Assembly: GCA_030490835.1 (NCBI GenBank)
Contig: CM059971.1
Span: 97,492,595-97,556,594, forward strand
DNA from: Annona cherimola
Lineage: Eukaryota > Streptophyta > Magnoliopsida > Magnoliales > Annonaceae
Direction of reading: 5' to 3'
Length of the DNA stretch: 64,000 bases
The position numbers and the translations under genes are program-made. Shown here in pieces: positions 36,396-46,946 of this stretch (within the stretch, counting starts at the first letter, position 1; each line of letters starts with the position of its first letter). The notes below the pieces were generated by a model. It saw only the letters and a program-made list of their open reading frames with translations, ran no database searches and was not told the DNA's origin.

Positions 36396-36749
36396 TCCAT
36401 ATTAAAATCATCCAATTTTTTTTTAAACATAGTCGTTTAAATTTTTTTGGTTGATAACGATCTCATTTTTACTATTATCTTGTTCCAGTACTTCAGGTTC
36501 TCCCAAAAAAAAAAAAAAAAAACTCAATAAAAGCATGTCAATTACTTTTGTGGCTTTTATTCAATCTCTACTGATTTTAAGCATCTTATCCTCATGATTG
36601 CATGTATATATGTTCATTTTTTCTTTTAACATGTCAAATTAAATACCCTGCTTTTGTCACCCAATGTAAAGTAATTATATTCGACCTTATTATTTGCATA
36701 AGTGAAGTCTTTGGTTTCAATTTTGAGTTAAGAGTGATATTCTACATTC

Positions 36750-37540
36750 ACATAATAATTTACAAATACACCCACTTAATTTGACCATAATTACAAATAT
36801 ACTCATAGTTTCAAAAATTGCAAATATATCTACATCGTTATGGTGTCGTTACTGCATCGTCAAAGCATGAACGTATTTGCAAAGATATGCAAACCTTATA
36901 GATATATTTGTACTTTTAAAAAGATGGATGAATGAGTGGGACTGGCCGCATGAGGGGAGGGAGATCTTATGCGTCCGATTGTGGGACTCATTTTTTATAA
37001 ACATATAAAGTTAGGTGTATGTAGTCTAAAAATCAAGATTTACTTTTTTTGATGCTTTTAAGTATTTTTATTTTTAAACACAGTGATATTTTCATAATTT
37101 TTTGAGACAGAAAATTATGTAAACGCTGCTATTTTTAAAAATAAAAATATTTAAAAGCATCTAAAAATAATAAAACTTGATTTTTAGATTAAATACATAT
37201 GACTTTACATGTTTATAAAAAATCAAAAAATAACTATGGGATGTCCCATGGTTGGATGCATGAGATCACCCCTCTTTTAAAAATTAACCATATTTTGTTT
37301 TTACACATGTACTCACATAGTTTGCAAACATTTGCAAATTTGCCCACATCGTGATAATGTAGTAACAGTGTCATAATAGCGCAGGTATACTTGTAATTAT
37401 TGTCAAACTATATCGAAGTAATTTATAATTTCTGAAACTCTGTAGGTATATTTACAGTTATGGTCAAACTAATTTCTGAAACTATGTGAGCATATTTGTA
37501 ATTATGGTCAAACTAAGTAGATATATTTGCAAATCATTCT
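36750..37540. repeat. Long foldback element with nested AT-rich MITE (copy 6 at 36960-37260)
   Basis: The left arm TTTGACCATAATTACAAATA and the right arm TATTTGTAATTATGGTCAAA are exact inverse complements. The outer ends (TTACAAATACACCCACTTAA and the complement of AAGTAGATATATTTGCAAA) extend the repeat. A copy of the AT-rich foldback family with outer GCATG words (about 36960-37260) sits between the arms. Confidence 0.65.
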
Positions 37541-38550
37541 AAAAATGTTAACTAGTCATTCTCAAAAAGACACAAAGTGCGAAATAATAAATATCATAGG
37601 ATTTTCTAAGTTCTATTTATCTTTTCTATAGCGGACGAAAAGAGACCATGAGCAAAGGGGAAGGGCAATTTTTATTTAAAACATAACCCATTCAAGTGGG
37701 GACTCATTTGTATTGTTTTATGAAGTTCATTCAATTTATTGTATTTAATTAAGAATATATTATTTGATTTAAAAATAAATATAGAATGGCCACAAAATGA
37801 ATAATTTTTAGAGCGATTAGAAATATTAGAATCTTGATCTTATTAGTGTCTCGCTGAAATTTTTTACTAAAATAACTTTAGTTTATATTATTAAGGGAAT
37901 GTTTAGTAAGATGTAAACAGTAAAGTAACAATAAAATATAAATAGATAGCGTAGTTATGTTGAAAGATTTGATAAAATAATTGAAATATAGATAGTAAAA
38001 ATGGAAAAAAATAATTTTTTTTTCTTTTACATTACCGATCCTTTATTCCATTTTCACAAGACTAAAGAGATGCTAATAAATAATAATAGACAAAATAAAT
38101 AGAATGAATTTTATAAAATAGAAATAGACACTGCCGGGTAAAGAATGATGGCAAAGTATTCGAAAGGGTGTACGGATTCCTATGGCCTCGGTCACGTTCG
38201 AGGGAAATCATGGATTAATTGCGGCGGCGGGTGCCACTCGAAGAACGGTTCTCGATATGGCGTCGTTGCTGTGGTTGATGGCTTCTGGGTCTTTGGATGC
38301 GACAGGTCCGTCCGTGTTGGAGCAAAAACACGGGTGCAGTCCTTGCCATTTGACCATTGAACCACGTTAATACGCCGTCAGACGAGACTGATGCCTCCTC
38401 CTGCCCATGTTAACTCGCTTTGTCATCCTCCAATATATATGCGCTAGATTCCCCCTCTAATCGACGGTTTCGATGGAGAGACAGAACAAGTTCTACGGAG
38501 AAACAATGTAATGGAGGATAAAACTTGAAAAGTGATAAAAAAAAAAAAAA
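37541..38550. other. Intergenic, nothing recognised
   Basis: Mostly AT-rich. A GC-richer patch at 38145-38390 has short open frames without recognisable similarity. Confidence 0.4.
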
Positions 38551-38970
38551 TGAATAATTTGCATATTTACCCGTATAGTTTGACGCTAATTATAGATATA
38601 CCCACGTAGTTTAACAAAATGAATATTACTCCCATATAGTTTCACTAAAATTACGTATTACATCTACGTCATTAACTGTGGTTAATATCTGCCATTATAT
38701 TTTCAAAAATGACGAAAATACTCTTATCCATAGTTTCACGAATTGCATATCACCTAGCATAGTTTCACCAAAATTGCATATTACTCCAATGAAAATGAGA
38801 ATATTTTAGTCAATTTTGAAAACATAACGGCAGATATTAACGGCAATTAACGGTGTAAGGGTAATACACAATTTCGGTGAAACTATATGGGGGTAATATG
38901 TATTTCGTGAACTACACAAGTATATCTGCAATATCGGTGAAACTATGTTAGTATATATGCAAATTATTCA
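38551..38970. repeat. 420-bp foldback MITE
   Basis: Exact inverted ends TGAATAATTTGCATAT and ATATGCAAATTATTCA enclose arms built of repeated ATAGTTTCAC / GTGAAACTAT words. Inner arms (TTAACTGTGGTTAATATCTGCC against GGCAGATATTAACGGCAATTAA, given here in halves) also pair. Its ATAGTTTC and TTGCAAATAT-type words resemble those of the element at 36750. Confidence 0.7.
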
Positions 38971-39600
38971 ATTTTTTTACGAAAAATTTTGGTTTAAAAG
39001 TTTTCAAAACGTAAAAAATGATATAATATAATAAAAATAATGATGAAAAATTTAAAATTAAAATTAAAATAGATATATTAATAATATGAATAGTTATATG
39101 GAAATGATTAAAAAAAGATAGTCATACAAAAAATATGAAAAAATAATTATAAATAAAATAATTATAAAAATTGCAAGGCTATTTAGAGTGGAGGCGATGA
39201 AGATGAAATAAGGATAGAATAAGAATTTGAGATGAGAGTTCCCGAGAATGAAAAATGTACATTGACATTGGGTAAAAGTATTCTCAGATTGAATAAATGT
39301 GTATTGAAAGATAGAAGATTTTTTTTTAAGATCATCCTATTATATCCTTTCCCATCTTAGTCTAATCTTAGCTATAAACATTTATATTAAAAAAATTTAA
39401 GTGTAAAAGTTCTCTGTGTAGCAAAACATGCCCTAACATTATAAAGAATAAGGTTTTAAAAGGTTATTTGGTAATGTACGTGCATGGGATTCCATGGAAA
39501 GCATACAACCTCTACATATTCCAAACAATTATTTAATAATTTAATAATCTTAATTTTTCAACTTTATTTCTATAATCCAATTATTTTTCCTTCTAACTAC
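38971..39600. other. AT-rich intergenic region before the retrotransposon
   Basis: No gene or clear element border. Weak resemblance to decayed 20717-type MITE sequence at about 39000-39180. Confidence 0.35.
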
Positions 39601-39605
39601 CTTAT

Positions 39606-40783
39606 TGTTGACACCCTACCGTTGGGCCCAAATATGGATAAATTGAGATGGATTTCAAGCCCAACAAAATTCAAGACAAAAAGGAAGTTCAAGACAACCA
39701 AGCGGGCCCTCCCGCACTCAACCCACGGAGCGAAGCTCCACCAAGCCTCGAAGCAGGCTTTTCAACAAACTAAATCCGGCCCACAAAGAGCGAAGCTCCT
39801 ACAGGCCACCTCAACGGGCTCCACAAAGCAGCCCACCAGACAAAACAAACGGGCTTAGCCAAGCTCTAGCCCCCTAAAGCCTCGGAAGCAGGCTTCTCTA
39901 CTATTTTGGGCCTCTACAACGGCTCACCCAAAAGCAAATGGGCTAGGCCAAGCTCTAGCCCACCAAGCCAAGCTTATGGACCAAGTCCAAAACCACTCAA
40001 GAGGCCCAAAGCCCATGACCCCAACTCAAGACCAAGTCCATGGACCAAGTCCATGATCCCACTTAAGCCCAAGCCCATGGACCAAGTCCATGACCTCAAG
40101 GGAGCCCAAAGCCCACTCCACCATATATAAAAGAAGGAGCTCCCCTCTCATTCAAGCACACTTGAAGAGAGGCATCCCAAGGGGAGGACGGGATTCTGCA
40201 GCAACGCCCCCGGCATCCCGGCTTCCATGCTCTACGCGCTCCACGCCTCTCTTCCCATTTCCCCCTTTCCATCTCTCCCGTTCTCTTAAACCCTTTTTTA
40301 TTTTCCCCCTTTTACGCCGTGTAAACCGCCTCGGGTTGGCAGATTTCTCCATATTTGCTTCAACCCGTAGGCCGGAACCCATACTCTGTATTGCTAGTGC
40401 CTTATTTCTTTAAATAGGGGCCGATCTCCCTTTAAAGATCGGTGGCGACTCCATTTTTATTGTTTTCTAGTGTGCGTGTTTGAGCTAACGCCCCGGCAAG
40501 GTGGGTGCACGTGGGTCCGCAGATTCCAGCATAGTACACTGCCGTTATGCTGCCGGATTTGTGACTTGACCCGTGTACGGAAGCCCCGTCTTAGCCGTCA
40601 TGCCGCCAAAACCACGAGAAAACGCCTATATGCCCATTTTTCTAAAAAACGAGAGGCCTAACTCATTTTACCCCATGTGAATGCAGGAAATCCAAGCCCA
40701 CGTCGCTTTTCAACACGATCCACATCTCTAAGGCCCGGAAAACCCATTCCGAGCCCACCGTAGCGCTCACGGCGGGTGCTACA
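39606..40783 (+). repeat. 5' LTR
   Basis: 1178 bp, TGTTGACACCC to GGTGCTACA. TATATAAAAG at 40124-40133 is the likely promoter. Two copies of the inverted repeat CATGGACCAAGTCCATG (40039-40055 and 40076-40092) lie 32-85 bases upstream of it. U3 is rich in GGCCCA / AGCCCA words. It matches the 3' LTR except at 40125 (A, against C at 54647) and near 40623 (C, against T at 55145). Confidence 0.96.
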
Positions 40784-40786
40784 GCT

Positions 40787-40804
40787 TGGCGACTCCACTG
40801 GGGA
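40787..40804 (+). other. Primer-binding site
   Basis: TGGCGACTCCACTGGGGA starts three bases after the 5' LTR, the expected place and TGG start for a sequence complementary to a tRNA 3' end. An arginine tRNA primer is reported for some Tat elements, but I could not verify the tRNA identity from this window. Confidence 0.8.
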
Positions 40805-40943
40805 CGGCATTGCAAGTTCACATCGGCGCAAGGGGGTCAGAATCTGAAGAATCGGAGCATTTTCCTCGCTGAACAGCGAGTTGCAGATGCATTTCCGTCT
40901 TCTGGCAGCGAGTTTCTGAAGTTTCTGCCCAAATCGCGCAGAA

Positions 40944-40962
40944 ACCTAAAAAGTTTTTAGGT
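40944..40962. repeat. Boundary palindrome, copy 1
   Basis: ACCTAAAAAGTTTTTAGGT, a perfect 9+1+9 palindrome in the leader 160 bases after the 5' LTR. The same 19 bases recur at 47947-47965 and 50632-50650. Confidence 0.9.
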
Positions 40963-41149
40963 CCAGAGGCGTCCAGCTCAAAAAAACGAGCAGAACTCGT
41001 GAAGACCTGCTGGATACTGCCTTGTGACTGTTAAGGCACCTAATACGAGCCAAAATGAACAACTTCCAGCAAGAACGAAATTGATTAATGTTAAATCCGG
41101 CGTAAAAATCACTTCTTTTCCATAACTTGAGTGTTTTCTGGTCACGCTT

Positions 41150-41280
41150 CCAGACACGCTTCAAGCGAACTGGTCTTTCTCCAGACACTCTTCAAGCAAA
41201 CTGGTCATTCTTCCAGACACGCTTCAAGAGAACTGGTCCTTTTCCAGACACGCTTCAAGCGAACTGGTCATTTCTCCAGA
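41150..41280 (+). repeat. Tandem 31/32-bp repeat in the leader
   Basis: CCAGACACGCTTCAAGC-type units start at 41150, 41181, 41213, 41244 and (partial) 41276, a period of 31 or 32 bases. They lie between the primer-binding site and gag, in the presumed untranslated leader. Confidence 0.85.
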
Positions 41281-41535
41281 AACACCTCAGGCAAACCCGA
41301 ACCCGTGGACCTCGAACATTCTCACGCGTGGAACTTAAAACCTTTAAAATTTGCAAAGAACACAAAAGGACTCGAACCTCCAAGCATCCATCCAAAGGTT
41401 GATCTCTTTATTATTCGCTTACAAGTACTAATCTCCTTTTTTTATTGATTACTCAGGTTCTTCACCATAGCTCGGGGGCAAAACCAATCAACCGTGGATC
41501 GAAGCCCCGTGGTTACCAGATCAAGAGCGGCTAGG

Positions 41536-43197
41536 ATGGAGTCCGAACAATCCTCACATCACGAAGATCGGGATCACCAGTTCAAGCAGTCCATTGAGGC
41601 CTACATGGTGGCAATGGACAAAAGGATGCAAAAGCTAGAGGAAGTCCTGTCAAACATGGGACAACCTCTTATAGGCGGTCAGAGCACGACTACACCACCA
41701 TTTTGTTCACAAAACCCGAATCCGGAGCAAGACGGTGGACCTCAACCATCTTCCCATAAATCCCGGATTCCAGAGCAAGACGGTGGACCACAACCATCCT
41801 CCCACAAATCCCGAAATGATCACTACAAAGAAGAGGAGGTGGTCTTAGAACAAGGCCGTAATGAAATCCAAGACCTCAAGAACCAACTTCAAAACCAACT
41901 AAAAGAAATGGAGGATCGAATCCGACAACATCAAGGGGAGGGCCTACCTTCGGCCAAAATCGAAGACTTATGCCCGTTCCCCGACACCAAGTTGCCAGAA
42001 AAGTTCGAGATACCGGCTCTACCCGCATATGAAGGAGACTCATGCCCGAGGGCTCATCTCAAGGCCTTTTGCGGCATCCTATATCCCTTGGTGAAAAGCG
42101 AAGAAGTCTTGATAAGGCTATTCCAACATAGCCTAAAGAAGGACGCCTTGGAATGGTACATATCGTTGGATTGCCGGTTGATCAAAACATGGGAACAACT
42201 CTCTTTGGCTTTCATGGACCGCTTCTCCTACAAGTTAAACATGGCTCCAAAAAGGACCGACCTCGAAGCGCTCAAGCAAAAAGGGGACGAAACATTCTCC
42301 GAATACATTGCTAGATGGCGGGCATTGGCGGCAAAAATGAAGAGCCCGTTGCCTTTGGATGAGCAAATCTCTATCATCATCAACTCCGCACACCCGAGCA
42401 TCTCGGGTTACCTCATTTCTCACCCCTACGTCAACTTCACTCAACTTCTCCAAGCCGGGGACCAAGTGGAGGCGGGAATTAGACATGGCACCATCTCTCC
42501 ATGGCCTTACCAAGGGAACGCAACTCGAAGGAAGCAAGAACCAAAAAATGGTAATTCCTCGAAGAACCCGGATGTAAACGCCATAGACACCACCCCCAAG
42601 CCTTTTCAAAGAAAAGCATACAGAGATTTTACACCTCTCACCCAGTCATACACCGACGTCCTCAACATGCTCATCCAAAAGAATATGCTTGCACCTCTAG
42701 CTCCAAAACCTCCACCTAATCCCCTTCCTAAGAACTACCGTGAAAATGAGTTTTGTGCCTATCACCAAGGGAGAGGCCACACCACCGAGAGATGTTTTAC
42801 CCTCAAACATGCCATCCAAGACTTAATAGATGATGGAAAAATCAAATTTTCATCAAACTCCCATGAGGATGTGATCCAAAACCCCTTACCTATGCATGAA
42901 CCGAGGAATCCTAATGCAACAAACATAAACTTCATAGAAGTTGCAAGGGAACCCACAAAGCCGAGTCATGAAGCCTATATGATTACTCTACAACGGGCTA
43001 AGCAAGAAACTATCACACTACAAGGAGCCGCTCCTCGGAATGTCCGTAAACCTCAAGAAGCGCATGGCCAAGACTACCTCATATTGCCGGGCGTGAGCAA
43101 CTTGAAGATTGCTCCTCCTCATCAAGAACCCGTGGTACTAACGGCCAAGCCAAAGCTAACATATGACTCGCACAAGGTCCCATGGGAATATCCTTAA
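41536..43197 (+). CDS. gag: Retrotransposon Gag polyprotein
   Basis: About 553 residues from the ATG at 41536; an upstream in-frame GTG at 41494 gives 567. The order is an N-terminal region with a tandem 16-residue duplication (PEQDGGPQPSSHKSR, period 48 nt at about 41722-41815), a coiled-coil stretch (EIQDLKNQLQNQLKEMEDRI), the retrotransposon Gag capsid domain (from KFEIPALPAYEGDSC through TFSEYIARWRALAAKM), and a zinc-knuckle-like CAYHQGRGHTTERCFTLKH of the Tat type. It assembles the virus-like particle and packages RNA. The frame ends at TAA 43195-43197, but the same frame continues at once into protease-linked sequence (SEIGNIYPNGRVYRREPA). Gag and protease were therefore one frame, or are joined by readthrough. 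Confidence 0.92.
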   Translation: MESEQSSHHEDRDHQFKQSIEAYMVAMDKRMQKLEEVLSNMGQPLIGGQSTTTPPFCSQNPNPEQDGGPQPSSHKSRIPEQDGGPQPSSHKSRNDHYKEEEVVLEQGRNEIQDLKNQLQNQLKEMEDRIRQHQGEGLPSAKIEDLCPFPDTKLPEKFEIPALPAYEGDSCPRAHLKAFCGILYPLVKSEEVLIRLFQHSLKKDALEWYISLDCRLIKTWEQLSLAFMDRFSYKLNMAPKRTDLEALKQKGDETFSEYIARWRALAAKMKSPLPLDEQISIIINSAHPSISGYLISHPYVNFTQLLQAGDQVEAGIRHGTISPWPYQGNATRRKQEPKNGNSSKNPDVNAIDTTPKPFQRKAYRDFTPLTQSYTDVLNMLIQKNMLAPLAPKPPPNPLPKNYRENEFCAYHQGRGHTTERCFTLKHAIQDLIDDGKIKFSSNSHEDVIQNPLPMHEPRNPNATNINFIEVAREPTKPSHEAYMITLQRAKQETITLQGAAPRNVRKPQEAHGQDYLILPGVSNLKIAPPHQEPVVLTAKPKLTYDSHKVPWEYP

Positions 43198-44284
43198 TGC
43201 TCGGAGATAGGCAACATCTATCCCAATGGCCGAGTCTATCGACGGGAACCGGCTCGCAACGTGATCATCAACCCGGAGAAGGAACCGCCATATGACGTGG
43301 CTTCACAACTCAAGTCCTTGCCAGCTCAAATATCCATATGGGAGCTATTATGCACATCAACAAAGCATAGGGAGACTTTCACTAAAGTGCTAAGCGAAGC
43401 TCACATAACCACGGAGGTGACTCCCGATGCGGTGGCTCACATGATCGGGCAAATAATGGCCCCTAACGCCATCACATTCACCGATGAGGAGCTTCCCGCG
43501 GAAGGACGCAACCATGGACATTCTTTGAGCATCACGGTCGGGTACAATGGCTTGAAGATCCCCTTGGTAACCATTGACAACGGAGCAAGTCTTAATGTTT
43601 GCCCACTGCGAACCATCAAAAGGCTTGGAATCCCGACGGATCAAATGAGACCGAGCGACTACCATGTAAGAGCCTTTGACAATTCTCAAAAGACGGTATT
43701 GGGTGAGCTAGACATAGAAATTCAAGTGGGACCCGACACCATGGTCATTCCTTTTCAAGTCTTGGACATCCCCGCGTCTTTCAACATGTTATTGGGAAGA
43801 CCTTGGTTACACCAAACCGGAGCCATCCCGTCCTCCCTCCACCAAAAGCTCAAGTACATATCGGCGGGAAAGCTAGTGGTCATCGAAGCCGACCCCGAGA
43901 TCATTATCCCGGTAGAGTTTGAAAATTGCCATGAAGTTCCACTAATCGAAGTATATGAATCTTCATATCCTCTCCCCTTCAAGATGGATGACATACATGA
44001 AGTCCATCACATCCCTTCAAAGCAAAGGCTCCCGCTTCACTATGTTATACCTCCAGCCGAGAGGCAAACAACAAGGTTCAACATCAAATACCGAGGAAAG
44101 ACGATGTTACTCAATCCTCAACAAAAGAACAACAAATGGGGACTTGGGTATAGGCCCGAGGAAGATAAATTCAAGGAGTCGAGCAAAACGACTCGGTTCA
44201 TAAGCGCGGGACACATACTACCCGAGGCATTGGAGACCCAAGAAGTCTTAATGATAGCTCATGACGACCGGTATGAAAAAAAAA
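43198..44284 (+). CDS. pro: Retrotransposon aspartic protease region
   Basis: Open in the same frame as gag after the TAA. It has linker sequence, then a retropepsin domain with the active-site motif LVTIDNGASLNVCPL (about 43564-43608) and the second conserved block FQVLDIPASFNMLLGRPWLH. DNGAS in place of DTGAS is common in Tat elements. It should cleave the Gag-Pol polyprotein inside the particle. Nine consecutive A at 44276-44284 mark the change into the RT frame, which is -1 relative to this one. The protease frame itself runs on to a stop at 44445 with unrelated sequence. Confidence 0.88.
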
Positions 44285-44291
44285 CGCCATT

Positions 44292-46946
44292 ATGCAAGGA
44301 CAAGCCAAAAATTGGTATGCGATACCAACTTGCTCGAGACCCGGCTCTAGCAGTCATATCATGCATCCGGTACCCATTCAAAAGAAAAAGAAGCAAACGG
44401 AGCCGGATATGTGGGCCAGCATTCGCTGGTCCCACGAGTTGCTAGAAATCTCAGAAGAAAGAGGAGTTGATGAGGAGCTGCGTGGCAACATAGAAAGACA
44501 TGAAAACAAAGACGCGGCTTTGGACTACGAGATCGTCAATCTGGGAACCCCGGAACTACCCAAATGTCTTCGTATGGGAAAGAGCTTAACCGCTGAAGAA
44601 AGAAACCAAATGCTCGCCTTTCTCAAGCCTCGGCTAGTCAACTTCGCCTTTTCCTATGAAGACATGCCCGGACTTGACGAAAATCTCATTACTCATCAAC
44701 TCCCAATAAAGGCCGGTGTCAAGCCGGTAAAACAAAAATTAAGGAGACTTAAACCGGAATGGATACCCAAGATAAGAGATGAAGTGATCAAGCAATACAA
44801 TGCCGGATTCTTGGTAGTATCTCACTACCCGCAATGGCTAGCTAACGTTGTTCCCGTGCCTAAGAAGGATGGAAAGGTCCGAGTGTGCATTGACTATAGA
44901 GATCTCAACAAGGCTAGCCCGAAGGATGACTTCCCACTGCCTCACATTGATGCTCTAATCGACAACACGGCGGGCCATACATGGTTCTCCTTCATGGATG
45001 GGTTCTCCGGGTATAATCAAATCAAGATCGCCGAAGAAGATAGAGAAAAGACGTCCTTCATCACTCCTTGGGGGACATTTTGCTACAAGGTGATGCCATT
45101 CGGTTTGAAAAATGCCGGAGCTACATATCAACGTACCATGACGGCCATCTTCCATGACATGATGGGCAAAGAAATGGAGGTCTATGTGGACGACATGATA
45201 GTCCGGTCTTGCACTTTTGGAGAGCATCTAAGAGACTTGAAAAAACTATTCAACCGGATGGAGAAATTTCAACTAAGGCTCAACCCGCAAAAATGTGTCT
45301 TTGGAGCTCAAAAGGGGCGCTTGCTCGGATTCATCGTTAGTGGAAAAGGAATTGAGGTGGACCCAGCAAAAGTCAAGGCAATACTAAGCATGCCGCCTCC
45401 TGCAACTGAAAAAGAAATAAGGGGCTTCTTGGGCAAACTTCAATACATTAGCCGGTTCATAGCCCGACTAGCATGCACTTGTGAACCGATCTTCAAATTG
45501 CTAAGAAAAGACTCTCCCAAAGAATGGAATGAAGATTGCCAAATCGCCTTTGATAAAATCAAAGCCTACTTGGTTAACCCTCCCATCTTGGTGCCACCTA
45601 GAGCGGAAGGTCCCTTGCTGCTGTATCTCTCAGTCACTCCAACGGCATTGGGGGCGGTGCTAGGACAACCGGATGATTCGGGACGGAAGGAACAAGCCAT
45701 ATATTACTTGAGCAGAAAATATACCCCTACGGAAGTCAGATATCCGGAGATTGAAAAGGCATGCTTGTCTCTTGTATGGGCCGTGCAAAAGTTAAGGCAA
45801 TACATCATGTCCCGAACCATACTGCTCATCTCAAAAATGGATCCGTTAAAGTATCTTTGTCAAAAGACCGTATTGACGGGAAAGCTAGCGCGGTGGCAAT
45901 TGCTCCTCACGGAGTTTGACATAGTGTATGTCACAAGAAAAGCTGTCAAGGGACAAGTGGTAGCGGATTACTTAGCCGCACAGGCGCTCCCGGACTACCA
46001 ACCGCTACAAGAAGACTTTCCGGATGAAGAAATACTACTTGTGGAGCAAGATGAAGAAAATGATGCTTGGACCTTGTACTTTGACGGCGCGTGGAATGCT
46101 TCGGGTAACGGAATAGGCGTTGTCCTTTGCTCCCCCAACCAAGCCCCAATCATGATATCAAGAAGGTTGATTTTTCCGTGCACAAACAATATCGCCGAAT
46201 ATGAAGCTTGCATAGCCGGAGTACGGGAAGCCTACAAGCTGGGGGCAAGAAAACTTCAAATCTATGGAGATTCACAGTTGGTAATCAACCAAGCTAATGG
46301 AGAATGGGAAACCCGAGATGAAAAGCTAAAGCCTTACCACACGGCATTAACTCACTTGGTTTACTCATTCGAAGAAGTCACTTTCACCTATGCGCCACGG
46401 GCTCAAAACCAATGGGCGGATGCACTAGCAACCTTGGCATCCATGGTTGAAATACCATATGGGAAGGGAACTCAAGAAATCACAGTGCAAACATCTCAAC
46501 AACCCGCATATTGCTTACAAGTGACGGCCGAAGCTGAAGAAACTCAAGAGGAAGAAAAGCCGTGGTATCATGACATAAGACAGTTCTTGGAGCACCAAGC
46601 ATTCGATGATCATATCACACTTGCGGAAAGAAGAACCATCAAGAGACTAGCCTCTACCTACATAATACAGGGGGCAACATTGTACAAACGGTCTCACAAC
46701 CAAATGCTATTACGTTGTGTTGACCGGCAAGAGGCAAAGGAAGTCATGACCCAAATCCATGATGGGGACTGCGGAGCACATATGAATGGGATCATGATGG
46801 CAAAAAAGATAATGCGCCAAGGATACTATTGGATCTCAATGGAAAAAGATTGCTCAGAGTATGTAAGGAGATGCTTCAAATGCCAAGAGCACGGGAACTT
46901 GATACACTCACCCGCAACGGACTTGCATTACTTATCTACCCCATGA
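44292..46946 (+). CDS. pol: Reverse transcriptase, degenerate RNase H, archaeal-type RNase H, integrase zinc finger
   Basis: 884 residues from the first ATG in this frame. The RT domain (about residues 183-345) has VCIDYRDLNKASP, FSFMDGFSGYNQI, MPFGLKNAGATYQ and the catalytic YVDD at 298-301. The first RNase H (about 415-560) has LYLSVTPTALGAVL, where the first catalytic Asp is missing, so it is probably only a connection domain. A second, archaeal-type RNase H follows with LYFDGAWNASGNGIG, NNIAEYEACIAG, YGDSQLVINQ and NQWADALATLASM, which keeps the acidic residues. This dual arrangement is the hallmark of Tat elements. The integrase HHCC finger (IHDGDCGAHMNG, then CFKCQEHG) closes the frame before an in-frame TGA at 46944-46946. 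Confidence 0.94.
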   Translation: MQGQAKNWYAIPTCSRPGSSSHIMHPVPIQKKKKQTEPDMWASIRWSHELLEISEERGVDEELRGNIERHENKDAALDYEIVNLGTPELPKCLRMGKSLTAEERNQMLAFLKPRLVNFAFSYEDMPGLDENLITHQLPIKAGVKPVKQKLRRLKPEWIPKIRDEVIKQYNAGFLVVSHYPQWLANVVPVPKKDGKVRVCIDYRDLNKASPKDDFPLPHIDALIDNTAGHTWFSFMDGFSGYNQIKIAEEDREKTSFITPWGTFCYKVMPFGLKNAGATYQRTMTAIFHDMMGKEMEVYVDDMIVRSCTFGEHLRDLKKLFNRMEKFQLRLNPQKCVFGAQKGRLLGFIVSGKGIEVDPAKVKAILSMPPPATEKEIRGFLGKLQYISRFIARLACTCEPIFKLLRKDSPKEWNEDCQIAFDKIKAYLVNPPILVPPRAEGPLLLYLSVTPTALGAVLGQPDDSGRKEQAIYYLSRKYTPTEVRYPEIEKACLSLVWAVQKLRQYIMSRTILLISKMDPLKYLCQKTVLTGKLARWQLLLTEFDIVYVTRKAVKGQVVADYLAAQALPDYQPLQEDFPDEEILLVEQDEENDAWTLYFDGAWNASGNGIGVVLCSPNQAPIMISRRLIFPCTNNIAEYEACIAGVREAYKLGARKLQIYGDSQLVINQANGEWETRDEKLKPYHTALTHLVYSFEEVTFTYAPRAQNQWADALATLASMVEIPYGKGTQEITVQTSQQPAYCLQVTAEAEETQEEEKPWYHDIRQFLEHQAFDDHITLAERRTIKRLASTYIIQGATLYKRSHNQMLLRCVDRQEAKEVMTQIHDGDCGAHMNGIMMAKKIMRQGYYWISMEKDCSEYVRRCFKCQEHGNLIHSPATDLHYLSTP

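Noticed and set aside
39484..40661. Open frames within the LTRs and solo LTR (39484, 39906, 40090, 40470 and counterparts at 54048, 54428, 54612, 54992, 25850)
   Set aside because: They cross TATA and LTR borders and differ between LTR copies. LTRs of this family are not coding.
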